From NCBI RefSeq assembly GCF_003597395.2, contig NC_133769.1, positions 44,747,831 to 44,811,830 of the forward strand: DNA of 64,000 nucleotides, in the 5' to 3' direction. The translations under genes were made by a program, and so were the position numbers. The notes under the pieces are model-generated. The model had not been told where the DNA came from. It did no database searches and saw only the letters and a list, made by a program, of their open reading frames with translations. The DNA is from Chelonoidis abingdonii (taxonomy: Eukaryota > Chordata > Testudines > Testudinidae). Shown here one piece after another: positions 1 to 12,100 of the stretch (the stretch's first letter is position 1; each line of letters starts with the position of its first letter).

Positions 1-628
1 TTTTCAGATTGCTGAGTGCTGCTCTGATGTGAAGCCCCACTGGAGCTAGCTTTTGATATGCAGAGAAAAGGGAGTCTAGGTAAATGACATTTTTTTTAAA
101 AAAAATTTCCTGTTAGGCAGTTTTGCAAAGAGTTTGTTGCCCGCACAGTGAAAACCAATGATGTCACATTTGAGCGTGAGCTCCCAATCCAAGAAGGAAT
201 GAGTGTGATAGAATCCAAGAAGCTTTAATGTAATAATATGGTGGCCATTCCTCTTGGACTGGCCCCTCAGGACATTTGGCATGTATTGCTAAAGTGGAAA
301 GAATTCTGCCTATTCTTCTTACATTTCACTTGCAACAATAAAGGGGTCTAAGTAGGCCTCCCAAAGATAATATACTGAACTCTTACCAATAACATTTTGT
401 ACCCTTAACATCACCCCATCATGTATTCTCACATTATAAGTCTTTCTGCCTTTCTTCTTGTGCTCTAGCTGCAGAATAGCTGTATTTTAGGCCTTTTTAA
501 AAAACATTTCAGTAGTTTTTGGGGCAGTAGGCACATGCGCGCACAATTCAGGAACATTCTAGACCTGCTGTAGGCAAGTCAAAGCCATAGTTATGTAGTC
601 CAATGAAGAGTGCTAGAGAATTGAGTGA

Positions 629-651
629 TTTTTATTTATTTATTTATTTAT
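629..651. repeat. (TTTA)n microsatellite
   Basis: About five and a half uninterrupted TTTA units. Confidence 0.85.
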
Positions 652-719
652 GTAGTATGACAAATAGTGTTTTAATCAAAAAAAGCATTTTCCAGGTCCC
701 TAATCCTATTAGTCAAATT

Positions 720-1105
720 CATGTTGAATGAGTCAAAAGGTTCAGAATGAGGCAAAAAATGAGGGGAGGGGAGGGGAAAATCTTTTCAAAAGAATCAAAA
801 CATTTCATTTCAACAGTTTTGTTCATAAAAAGTCAAAATATTTTGTTTCAACTTTCAAAATAGCATTTCAAATTGACATCTGGCTAATTAAAAAAAGAGT
901 GAAAAACATTCAAAATGTCTGAATCAATACAAAAAGTCAAAAAAAATTGTTTTCAGTTGACTCAAAACGTTGAATTGACTTGAAAAGAGATTTTTTTCAA
1001 GTTTTTGTTTCAAGACAAATAGATTTTGGTTCAAATCAAACTGGAATGTTTTCAGATATTTCAGTTTGGCCCAATGAACTGAAAAATACTTTATTTGCTC
1101 AGCCT
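720..1105. repeat. T/A-rich interspersed repeat, family unnamed
   Basis: Dense in TTTCAA, TTGAAAA and AAAATGTTT words. It ends in TTTCAGTTTGGCC...CTCAGCCTAG. Similar composition and words recur at 21770-21905 (ending CAACCATCTCTACC) and 45880-46092 (ending TTTTTCAGCCAGCTCTA), suggesting three old copies of one element. Confidence 0.45.
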
Positions 1106-2953
1106 AGTCATAACTAGCGAGAGGTTGTCCATTCCTAGCACCAACTGAGTACTTTGCTTGCTCTGACTGAACTTCTTGAGCTTGTACTAAATTCTTCTCT
1201 GAAAGCTCCAGTTCTTCCCTCTCTGCCATTTAGTCTTGCGTTGGCTAACTTGCCCTGTCTTACACTGATCTGCACTATTCTGTTGTTATAATTCACAGCC
1301 AACCCATCACTTCAGGAAATGGAAGGTGGTAAAAGTGGCCGGGGGCAGGGGAGACAGGTAAACGCATAAAAGACAAAAGTAAGATGGCATACAGTGTAAG
1401 AGATGAGGAGGATTGCTGTTTTTTTTAACGTAGCTTTCCTCTTGTATCACAGCTGATTTTATACTGGCATATGAACAAATTGCCTTACATTATGCATAAA
1501 CTGTGCAACAATAAACAGTACACTAAATCGAGTGAGTCACATGAATTCAAGACACTGGGGCTTACCTTTAGAGCTCTGTACAACTTCAGCTCACGTTCTG
1601 ACCGACCCTCATTCACTTCACTTCACTCAAGCTTCCCTTTCTCTTCCCAATAGTTTCTCCCAGAATTGCTCTCCCACCTTCTTCATGCTGTTTCTTATGC
1701 TTGGGACCTATTACTCCTGCTTCTTTCTCCCTCCAACCTGCTTTCCATTCAATTCTCCCCTTCATGGAAGCCTTTCATCACTAATCCACCAAATCCAGAA
1801 TTTCAAATAGTTAAAATGAATATTAAATGAATGTTTAAATGACCAAAATAACCCACAAGGAGCTTTCACAACTACTCCGCCCCATGATTTGCTCTCAATG
1901 GCAAAAATTGCCCTCTCAAAGAGGAGTTCTCCTTCTTGCATTTACTGATAACTTGTCCCCTGCCTTTTCCCCATGGCTGCTCTCGATGGTCTGTTGTCAT
2001 TTTCTGTTGGGTCCTCGATGTAATTGCACTCATAACCTACTAAAGGCCTGGACCACATCTTTTATTCTGATTGGAAAGTCCCATGCATGCCTATAGTGCA
2101 CATGATACTACCTAACAAGGTGACTCTCAAATGCAGAAGCATGACTTGTCTGTAGCTCTGTCACTGAAGGAGGGAGGGGCAGCATTTAAAAAAGAGAGAA
2201 ACCAGAGGCTTGTGATGATGGGGCAGAAGAAATTCCTATAACCATTCTAATCTTCTATTTGGTTTTTAAGGTATTTGAGTTATACCAGGTCCTGAGAACA
2301 TTGTAATTTGGTTTGACTTTTGCCATTCTTGTTTTATGGATCAGCATCTTCCCCACTAAAGGATAATTAAACAATTCCATGTTTTAGTTAAGTTCCAGTC
2401 TCATCACTTTCTTACTCTCTTTCTCCTTGCTGGAAGCTGCAATGTCCAGATATACTCCAGCTTTCAAACCTGCCAACTTCTGTATGTGACACCAGCTTCT
2501 ACAATCAGTGAAAAGCTTAGGGACATGGTAATAAATATTAGAGGAAGAAAATGGAAATATATGGGATTCTTTTTCTTCAACATGAGGAAAGTTTTCTATA
2601 AACTTCATTTCAGGGTTTAATAATTCAGTTGTCAATAAATTACAGTAATAGTGAGAAAACAGTGAGTCTGGAATAAATTTGGGCCTCAGGAACACTGTAC
2701 TGAGGAATGATCTGTTAAGAGGTCTGTGTATGGATTCAAGGCATGTACAGTTCATGGGCCATTTGCACTGCTGCACTGAAAGTTATTCAAAAATTCTAGC
2801 ACCATTGTTTGACTTAATGAAATGAGTATTTTGAATGTTTATATTGTTGACATAAAACAGGCCCAGCCAGTTTTCTAGCTGTATCCAGATACTGCAGATT
2901 AAACTGGAAAATCCAGTTTCCTTCATCTTATGTTCAGTTTTTTTTCTTTGCAG

Positions 2954-3080
2954 CTAGTCAGTCATATACTAACCTGAGTGTGATCATGGCCCTAGTCCGG
3001 CTGTTCTACTCCCTCGCTGTGCTGCTTAAATTGGCTCTGTCTGTGGACCATGTACCCATGCTGCTCTGGTCAACTCACAG
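2954..3080 (+). CDS. ATP6AP1L: ATP6AP1L exon with start codon and signal peptide
   Basis: The exon follows a polypyrimidine-CAG acceptor ending at 2953 and stops at a CAG|GTGAGA donor at 3080/3081, leaving phase 2. The ATG at 2986 has A at -3 and G at +4. It opens [20 protein letters not shown], a short basic start plus a hydrophobic core typical of a signal peptide, followed by DHVPMLLW, which matches VPLVLW just after the signal peptide of human ATP6AP1. Positions 2954-2985 are read as 5' UTR. They happen to be open in the same frame, so a longer N-terminus from an upstream exon cannot be excluded. A non-coding first exon and promoter probably lie before the window. Confidence 0.8.
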
Positions 3081-3132
3081 GTGAGAAATTAAAACATCTA
3101 GCAGTCTTTATGCAGTTGCTTTACCAGAACAA

Positions 3133-3181
<49 letters not shown>

Positions 3182-6100
3182 AACAAATCACATATGATCA
3201 TGTCTGCTCTGCCCTTCCTGAGACCTTGACCCAATGTACAATATATGAGACACTATGGTCTAAATAATACTTAGTCCTGCCTTGAGTGCAGGGGACTAGA
3301 CTAGAAGACATCTTGAGGTTCCTTCCAGTCCTTTGATTCTATGTAATTAAACTAGGGCATGGATCAGCATTCACGTGGCACGCCCTGTCAGTACCCAGCC
3401 TGAACCGGGGACAAAGTTAACAATAGACCTGTTGTACTGTAGACAGACTTGCGGTCTGACCTTAGGCCTTTAATCTCTGTGCCTTACTTCCTTTGTCATG
3501 TCTATTTAGATTGTAAATCCTGCAGGGCAGAGACTTTTATTCTATGTACATATGTATGTATGATGCCTAGCAAAACAGGCCCCCTGAACTCAGCTGTGTA
3601 TTCTAGGCGCTGTGATGTAAATAATAATAACCATCCAGCTGACCATGCTTGAAATGTAATAAAGTTCATCCAAGTTATTTTCAAACTATTTCCTAATGAC
3701 TCTCTTTGCCTTGCTCTTATTAGCTTCATGACACCCTGATCTATGGAGCTGTTAGAGGTAGGCCTGGAATCCTTGCAAGAAATTCAGTCCCCTTCTTTAC
3801 AGCCGTGAGTTCTTAAAGTTAAACTCCTCTTAGAGATGGAGCAGCCCTTCCCCTGAGTACAGTTGACCTCCTTTGTGTTCTGTGAGACAGTACAGGGCTG
3901 ACTCAAGATGTGACAGATTGAATAAGGGTCGGAAAAGTGTCTTGATTTTATTTGCATTTGCCTCTTAATTTACTAAATTTATGCAGAAATAGTATACTAT
4001 GTAAATTCAGGGTTTTAATGATAAGCTTTTCAGTGCAATGAATATCTCTCTGTGTGAAATGCTGTTTCCATATAGAGTTCTTTGATGCCCTTTCATTCTG
4101 TTAAATGTGATACTGTGGTGATGAAGGCAGTAGAAGGATCGCATTTGAAGACAGATGTGAGTGTGTGAAATTTGTGCTGTGTTTCTCTCAAATGTGTTTT
4201 GGTCATTGTGTCTTTTATAGCATCACTGATTATCACCATACTTGACAAATGTCAGTACTACACTAAGGCATCTGTGGAAATTACACCTTTGGTCTCTGGG
4301 GAATAGAGGTGTACGAAAAATGCAGATGTAACTACGGAGAAAGAAATTAAATTAGTTAGCTTTGTGTTTTCTCTTCTGAAGGAAAGTAAAAGATGAATCT
4401 TTAATTTCAGGAGCTTGTACTACATTGGAGGTAGTAGAAGTTGACTAATTTATGAATCTTTAAAACGGACAACTGGAAGAGATCTAAAATTGTGTACTGA
4501 AAAGAAAAGTAGATTTGGGCAATAGTTCATTTTTTCGGACAAAAATGTTCCTAAATGACTAAAAAATGGATCCATGTTCCTTTGTCCTACTTTTTATTTC
4601 TTGTAAATACTACATCTGTTGTCACTATAAACAAGGTGGTGCTGCTGTTGTGTTTAAACGAAAGTTATTGCAGGGTAAGGAGTGTTCAGAAAGCAAGAGT
4701 TCATAGTAGTAATGAAAACAAACTTTTCACTGGCAAGCAGTTAGCAACTTGTTCAATACAGTTTATTCAGGATCAACAGCAAGAAAATCAGGCAGGCAAT
4801 GTAGTGAAACCAGCTTCATGTTTATATGCCTACAACTTTTTCAGGAGGAAATGTACCTATATCCATGACCTTTTGCATTTTGAAAATGCAGTGTTTGTCG
4901 TGGGAGAAATTATTTCTTGGTGAATGCAAATGAAGTAAACAACAGATGTATATTAGTTTAAAAAATAAAGCAGAAGCAGCAGTGACTTTGGTTTGCATGA
5001 ATTGTTGTGTATGCTTGGCTCCAAATTCTACATGCAGTATTTTAAAAGAGGAACTTTCTAATAACGAAAGCTTTCCTGCATATCTCTGTCCATAATCCTG
5101 GTTTTAAACACTGCAGTTATAGCTCTTCTGCACAGTTTTGTTTGAACCTTAAACCAAGAGTAACAGGTTTTTTTAATTACTCTAAGCCCAAAGATATTAA
5201 AACTAAACCAAGGAAAGAGGCGCTCATTAACTGAATATGAAACTACTGGTATATGACATGTTTTGTAACATTTGGGTCTGAACATATTTCAGTGTCCCTT
5301 TAAAATCAAATCTGTTCAAATTAACACAAGTTGTGCAATAGGTTTTATAATTAGTTCTATAGAATCTTGGTGGTTTCATCCTTTAGTTTCTGCAGGATTT
5401 TTCCATAAAGGTTTGACTATGACGGGTCTATGAACACAATCCAGAAGAGACAGAAAAGCAGATGTTTTAAAGGCTTTATTTATATTTCAGTCTTCACTTG
5501 GTTTCTAAAAAAATCACATTTTACGGAAGGAATGGTGGGCACAGCTGGTGGCTGTAAACATGGAGATGTAAAAAGCCATACTCGTCATTTTCTGCTGTCT
5601 TGATACCTCTCCTTCCATCTCTAGAATGAGTGAATATTCCATGTTAGGAAGTGGTCCCATTCACAACCACTCTGCCAGTTACAAGTTTGGAAAGAGTAAT
5701 TAGGAATTTAACCTGGCTCCATATGCTCTTTTATATGGTGAACTGCACCTGCAGTAGCCAACTTTAAAAGTGAATCTTTTTGTGTGTTACCTATCTAGCC
5801 TGTTCTTTTCTTCTGTGATAATTTTCCTTTGCAGCTCATTAGCTTTGTTTTGGCAGTAGGTAATTCTTTTTTGTTTTGTTTTTTTGGGTGGGGGGGTTAG
5901 TTTAATTTTAATTGTTCCTAAATTTTATCACCCAAAGTGCTCACTGAAAGACCAGGGGATTTACCCCCTTCCGTCAATAAGTAAACTCTGTAGAGGGCAT
6001 GAGCCCTTAAAATGAGAGAGAGCCAAATTCCGCCCTGGGGCTAAACATACAAAAATCAAATTATCTTCCATAGGAGCTGTACACAGCGATCGGAGAGTGG

Positions 6101-9100
6101 AATTTGACCCAACTAAAAACTGCCATATATAATGGTGATGGACTGTGCTGTGAGCCATATTCTATTCTCTCTTACATTAGTGTAACTGAGAGCAGAATCT
6201 GGCCTGTGTCCTTAACCAACACACATTGGGATGCACAAATAAGTGTTCAAGTATTTTTTTAAACTGGTAATTAACTATATTGATGCATCCCACTATTTCC
6301 AAATAAAAACTTTAAAACAAATAAAATCTTAAGGAGAGTGTAGCCAGTAGTTGAGTAAGGATGTTGAGTTGTGATCAGCATCCCTTCAAGTACCATTTGA
6401 TAAGATCAACATTTAAAAATATACTAGGGTTTAGTAGTATGGAGTAAGCAAAATAAGGAGGCAGCAATGGCTGAGCTGTAAATCCATCACTGGATTTTTT
6501 GTGCTCTTGAGGAAGTCACTTCTCTCTGTCTCAGTTTCCTCATGTGTAAAATGGTGTCAGTGGGTCCATTTCTTACTCTCATTAAAATCAATGGCAAAAT
6601 TATCCTTGCCTTCAAGTGGAGCAGGATTGAGCCTAATAAAATTTATTGTACCTGTTTCACATGGATGTTATGAAAAATATTAATATTTGTAAAGCACTAG
6701 CAAATGATAAATTATAAATAATTAGTAACACATTTCAAAATCTCTCATGTCAGATTACATGGAAGCCTTTTTCTGAAAGCTGTTCTAATGTCAGACACTA
6801 TACACTGATCTGAGAAACCTGAAATTCCAAATGTACACAGTGTGCAAAGTATAAAATGCATTTAACACCAATCCTTACTGTAACTTCAATACATTAAAAA
6901 TGGTCTCTCTTCTATAATGAATATAAACAATTTGACAACATCCTAGTATTTCTAACAGCAACCTTAGAGAAAGATGAGGTAGGAATAGCTTAGGTGCTAT
7001 TAGCTCAATGACATGGATTTCACTAGGGGGTCCCAAAATTGTAAAGCCAAGTGCATCGTGTCATAGGAATATTCTTTGCTTACAGTCAGTGAAAACATTT
7101 CACATTTTCCAATAACCACCCAGCATTATGCCGAGACCAGAGGTGGCTCTTCGTACAGTGAGTGCAAATTATAAATGACTTCGAGCAAGAGGTAAGGCCT
7201 GGCACTAAAATAATAGTTTTTCTTATATTTATGAGAAGTTTAAAGGGAAACCTACTCTGATGTATAGGCACAGGAAAGTGATACTGTGAATACAAAGAAG
7301 TTGAGAAATCCCTTAGCTTCCTTGGGGATGTTTTTTCTCAGAAGAATCAAATATTCTCCCCTGTAAGATTGCATTTTGTATCAGGTCATTGTTGGGTTGC
7401 CACTCCAAACGTATTCTTTCACCTATAAAGGTATTCAGCTGCCGTGGTGATATCATACAATAAGATGCTTCGGTACCTTTTTGAAATTCTGATCCATTAG
7501 TCGTTAATTTTCATTTTGCCTTTGCCACTAGCACTGATGACATGTGAACTTGATATCTAATGATTGTATTTACAGGTTCCTAGTGACATTTTATTAACTA
7601 GCTATAGTCTTGCTTAGTTCTGATACACGGGGCAAAAATATCATTGCTTGCCTAATAATCTCCTGCTGATTGAAAAAGACAAATGAAAAAATAAACTCTA
7701 AAAATGATTTTATCTGTAAGTTACAAAGAGTATATAGGAACACATAATTCAGAGATGTAAAAGCCTTATTAAATCGTAGTCTATCCTCCTCCCAGACCAA
7801 GATACAGGGTTTATTGAAATCTTTGCTTCCATTAAAACCACTGTCCAAATTCAAGCTGGTCCTAGAGAGAAGACAGTAAGATAATATCTTTATATACCTC
7901 ACTGTCCCATCACAGAACCAAACTATACATTCAGGCTGTTCAGGATGTCTGTGGAGATAGTGGGAGGGGGAAGCAAACTGCAGGCTTAGAACTCCTTCCT
8001 GTACCCATCCCCTGCAGGCTTGTGCTACACCCAGGCTGTGGATGCAGGGCATCTGAGCTTTATTCTCCACCCCTTCTTTAATCAGACAGTAAAATATGTA
8101 AACACACACAGCCAACTGCAATTAAGAGATTTAAAATAAACAGGCAAATTATATGGTTAATGTGAATATTAAACAAATGTTCACATTAAATTATGAACTA
8201 ATGTTACTTATTCAGCGCCCGAAGTTGATGGCAGTCTCTCTGGTGGCTTCAGTGTGTGCCCTTAAGCAGATTTTAATCTACTTGTAAAGTTTCCAAGGCC
8301 ACAGTTTTTTTTTAATTCTCTGTTTTTGAGGCAGTGTGTGTGTGCGCGCACACACACACATACTATACGTGAAAATAATGTAATAAAAGGAAGTAATAGG
8401 AGAGATAAGAACCAACCTGTGTAGATTATATTTCCGGCAATGATGCTGGGGTTATCAAAGTTCCCTGTTCAGAATCTAAATCATCTTAGAAAAGGTGCCC
8501 CACCAACTTATAAAGCCATCAAAGGAGCAGTGCCTAAGAATGGTGAGCCTTTCCAAGACTGCCATATTTTAAAATGGGCTTATTAACTTCCCAACATCTT
8601 TGTATTGTTCCTGTGTTGAGCTAAACAAAAAATAAACCCACCAATTTTTACCATGCTGATTTAGAATCTAATTTAATTCTGTTTCCTGTGTCATGTATTT
8701 TTCAATTAATTGCAGATGTAAAAGCTCTGGAATAATCTTGTGAATATTTATTTTGTACAATTTTGCCAGTGTTGTTTGGGAAACTGATTTTAAACTACTG
8801 TTTGATTTGCTGTAAGGTAATTGTCAAAACATTTGCAGTCCTTTCTCCCTGCCCTCAGACATGCCATTTACTAATTTTGCATAAATTAATCTGTAATCAG
8901 TTTCCTTATTATTTTAATGCTGTATCTTGCTGATATAAATGTAAAAAATTCAGAGGTTCAGTATTGAGCTGAGGCACTAAAGCTCTATATGAATAATAAT
9001 TGTGAATCCTTGAGGCTTTCCCTGATGTTTTAAAAGTTTATATTTAAGGCTGATGCTGAGATCATGGGGTTTGCCATCTCTGAAAATTCCAAGCATACCT

Positions 9101-12100
9101 CTGAAGCAATTTCTAAGCTCTTGGACTTTCTGCATACTCGCTAATATGAATGTCAAAGCACAAATGAAGAGGTTTAACATGCATATGAAAATATCAAATG
9201 ATAAGAGCTCCCAAATAAATAATAATAATAAAATAAATTTACTGTCTCCACTGCCCTGAGTTGACTGCTCACAAAACTTTGGGAAGTCTTACAGAAAAAT
9301 ATAGTTTGCTTTCAACTGGCAATCAACAGTGAAATATATTCTCAGCTGACTATTATTCTCCCTGACTGCCAGTATCACAGCTCCATCCTTTCACCCATGA
9401 AAGGGGCTAATTCTGAAAGGATTCTCCTTGCAACAGTTCCTGATTAAAAAAATATGCTCTCATTTTCACCTGTGGCTCAGATTACAATTAATAATAGCAG
9501 TCTGAATAAATACTAAATTGTGCATCTGTTTTCCATTACAATGGAACTCATTTGGTTCAGGCTAAGAACACTGACTTATCATGGTTTAGTGGTTAAAGCA
9601 CATGACCGGAAGATGCAAGATTGAGGTTCTGCTCCTGTTTTTCCAGAGTTGCAGTATTACCTTAGACCAGGGGTGGCCAACCTGTGGCTCCAGAGCCACA
9701 CGCGGCTCTTCAGAAGTTAATATGCAGCTCCTTGTTTAGGCTTTCCCTGCACAAGTGGTGGAACAAGTTCGGGAACCACTGCCCTAGAGGATGAAAGGAC
9801 CATTATAAAGATCCAGAGCAAGCAAATGGAAACTTTATCTTGTATTCTAAACAACTAAACAATATGACTTCCTTCCAACGTTTAAAATCTATTTTATATA
9901 AAAGAAAGGCAGCATGTACCATCAACTTCCTTTTCAAAAATATCCTGTCTGTTACAATAATATGTCTATATGGATGCTTAAATCCATTCCTTTTCAGCAA
10001 ACCGCTTAATCATGTACTTAAGTCCCATTCAGTCTCCTAGTTAAGCGTAGGCTTTGCTGAACACTGATGGTTTGCTGAATTGGATCCACAGTGTTTATTA
10101 CTATTGGCAGTGTCCTTGACTTCTAAGGGATCATCCACAGTGGAAAGCACTTCGTTTAGTAGTATGTGTTTGCAGGATTGGACATGGAGAATATAAATTC
10201 TTCATGGGAGGGTCCCCATTTTACACATGCCAATAAAGCATCTAGCATACTGTTGGCACTCCACAAATCATAATGAATACTAATGATAGATGGCAGGAGT
10301 AATAAATATATTCATCCATGCCCCAGTTCATCCTTAGTGTAACTCAACTGACTTGATATGAACTACACTAGAATAATTTATCCATTTGAATTCACCTCTA
10401 GAATAGACTGTCAGATATTACACCTGATCTTTACCAAAAGACTATGATATCATTACCAGCATTTGTATATTTAAATGAAACAAAATGTCAACCTTTGCAA
10501 CAAGTATAAAGGAAAATATTTAACTTTAATTTCAGCTCACTGTGGAACTCTGAAGCTGCTTTACATGAGGGACACATTATCTCAAAGCAGGAGCTGCATA
10601 TGCTACTGCAACCTGCGTTCACCCAGGATTCCAAGAACCTTGTCTTGTTCCTTCAAGATACAGTATGTACTGGTAATTTGTTTCATCTTGTCAATGCAGA
10701 ATACAGCTTGTGTGTAATGAGCTGAGATGACACTGTCTGACCTGCACTATTTTTCTGCTTTTCAGCTTAGCATCGATGACTTCACGCATTACAGTGAATC
10801 TTATGAAAATGAGAAGCCATTTCACAATGTTCAGGCAAGACTTTCTATTCCATATGTTATCTCTCAGTGGTATTTAAAAACCAAACAAAAATGATAGACT
10901 GACATGACAGACAATTGTTAATAGAATGCTTCTCAAATGAAGCAGTTTGATAGTTAAACTTAAGAAGGCGTTTCATTTTTAACAGCTGAGTTGCAGAAAA
11001 GCAATTGCATGTACTGTAATATCTTTCATAGCAATTTTTTCTGAAAGTTAAATTCTGTGCATTGATCATCATCTGTAAAAATTATTTCTAAAAACATTAT
11101 TATATTGGTTAGTATAAAATAAGAATCTCCCAGAGTGACACTCCTCCAAAGTTACATAGTGAAGCCCACTTACAAAATTGCTGAACAAAGTGAAACAGCT
11201 ATAGGAATAGGTTCACTGCTCCTGATTTTCAAAAGTGGCCTCCTATTTTGTTTCCATAGTTAAGAACTCACAAATAACTGTGAAGGTGTTTTATAGCATG
11301 TGATTAGAGATCTCAATACTTTAAATGTAGGCTTACAGAGTTGTGCTACTGTTATTTATTGGAGCAAAAATGCAGACTTAACATTGAAAGCAGTCCTCTC
11401 AGCCACAGTCAACACTTTCTGACCTCCCACTCTAGTTCTCCTCATTAAGAATCTTTACAAAATTCTCATGCAGCATGTTCAGTATACACTGTTCATACTG
11501 ACAGAAGCACACACACACCAAACTTTATGTGCCCACTGTTCCCAGCTACTCTTGGTTAGTGTGAAGGAGTGTTCACAGATGGCTGTCATAGATGCATTGT
11601 GGGAGACAGTGCTGGAAGAACAGAGCCTTCAAAATGCAGGATCTGCTGCTAGTGTCTGTAGCTTATAGTACAGCGGGGGTGGGAGGGAGGGGGGAAGCAT
11701 AAATCTGTTTAGATCTCTGTCATGATATAATTCCCCACTCTGAACCTTAGCGTCCAAGAGATGGGGTACCAGCACGAATTCCTCTAACCTTGATTACCAG
11801 CTTAGGACCTGTAGCGCTGCCACCAACCAGGAATTCCAGTGCCTGGTACACTCTGGTACCCCCAAAACCTTGCCCGGGGACCCCCAGGACCTAGACCCTC
11901 TGGATCTTAACACAAGGAAAGTAAACCCTTTCCCCCACCGTTACCTCTCCCAGGCTTCCCCTCCCTGGGTTACCCTGGAAGATCACTGTGATTCAAACTC
12001 CCTTGAATCTTAAACAGAGGGAAAATGCACCTCCCGCCTCCATCTCTCTCCTCTCCCAGACTCTCCCTTGAGGAGAGACAGTAAATCCTAACACAAGAGA

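Larger units (their letters stand above)
1..2953. other. Upstream non-coding sequence
   Basis: No exon or gene is recognised here. It holds a TTTA microsatellite, a T/A-rich interspersed repeat near 720-1100, and the polypyrimidine acceptor of the ATG-containing exon at its right edge. No CpG-rich promoter is visible, so transcription probably starts further left. Confidence 0.6.
3081..10535 (+). other. ATP6AP1L intron (7.46 kb)
   Basis: Intron between the signal-peptide exon and the HEGH exon. It contains a GT microsatellite, a CR1 tail, L2/MIR tails, a MIR with a nested insert, an alternating purine-pyrimidine palindrome and a repeat starting CAGGGGTGGCC. I recognise nothing in 3650-6450 or 6715-8330 beyond AT-rich intronic sequence and weak fold-back fragments such as 5960-6200. 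Confidence 0.75.

Noticed and set aside
7594..8121. 175-codon minus-strand open frame
   Set aside because: No recognisable domain, no flanking splice or polyadenylation support beyond chance, and AT-rich composition like the rest of the intron. A spliced transcript would be needed to revive it.
9581..9667. Functional tRNA gene
   Set aside because: Box-like motifs exist but no acceptor stem pairing is evident and a MIR-like core follows, so it is a SINE head.
10475..10717. 80-codon open frame
   Set aside because: It overlaps the real HEGH/LVLFLQD exon in a different frame. The family match is in the other frame.
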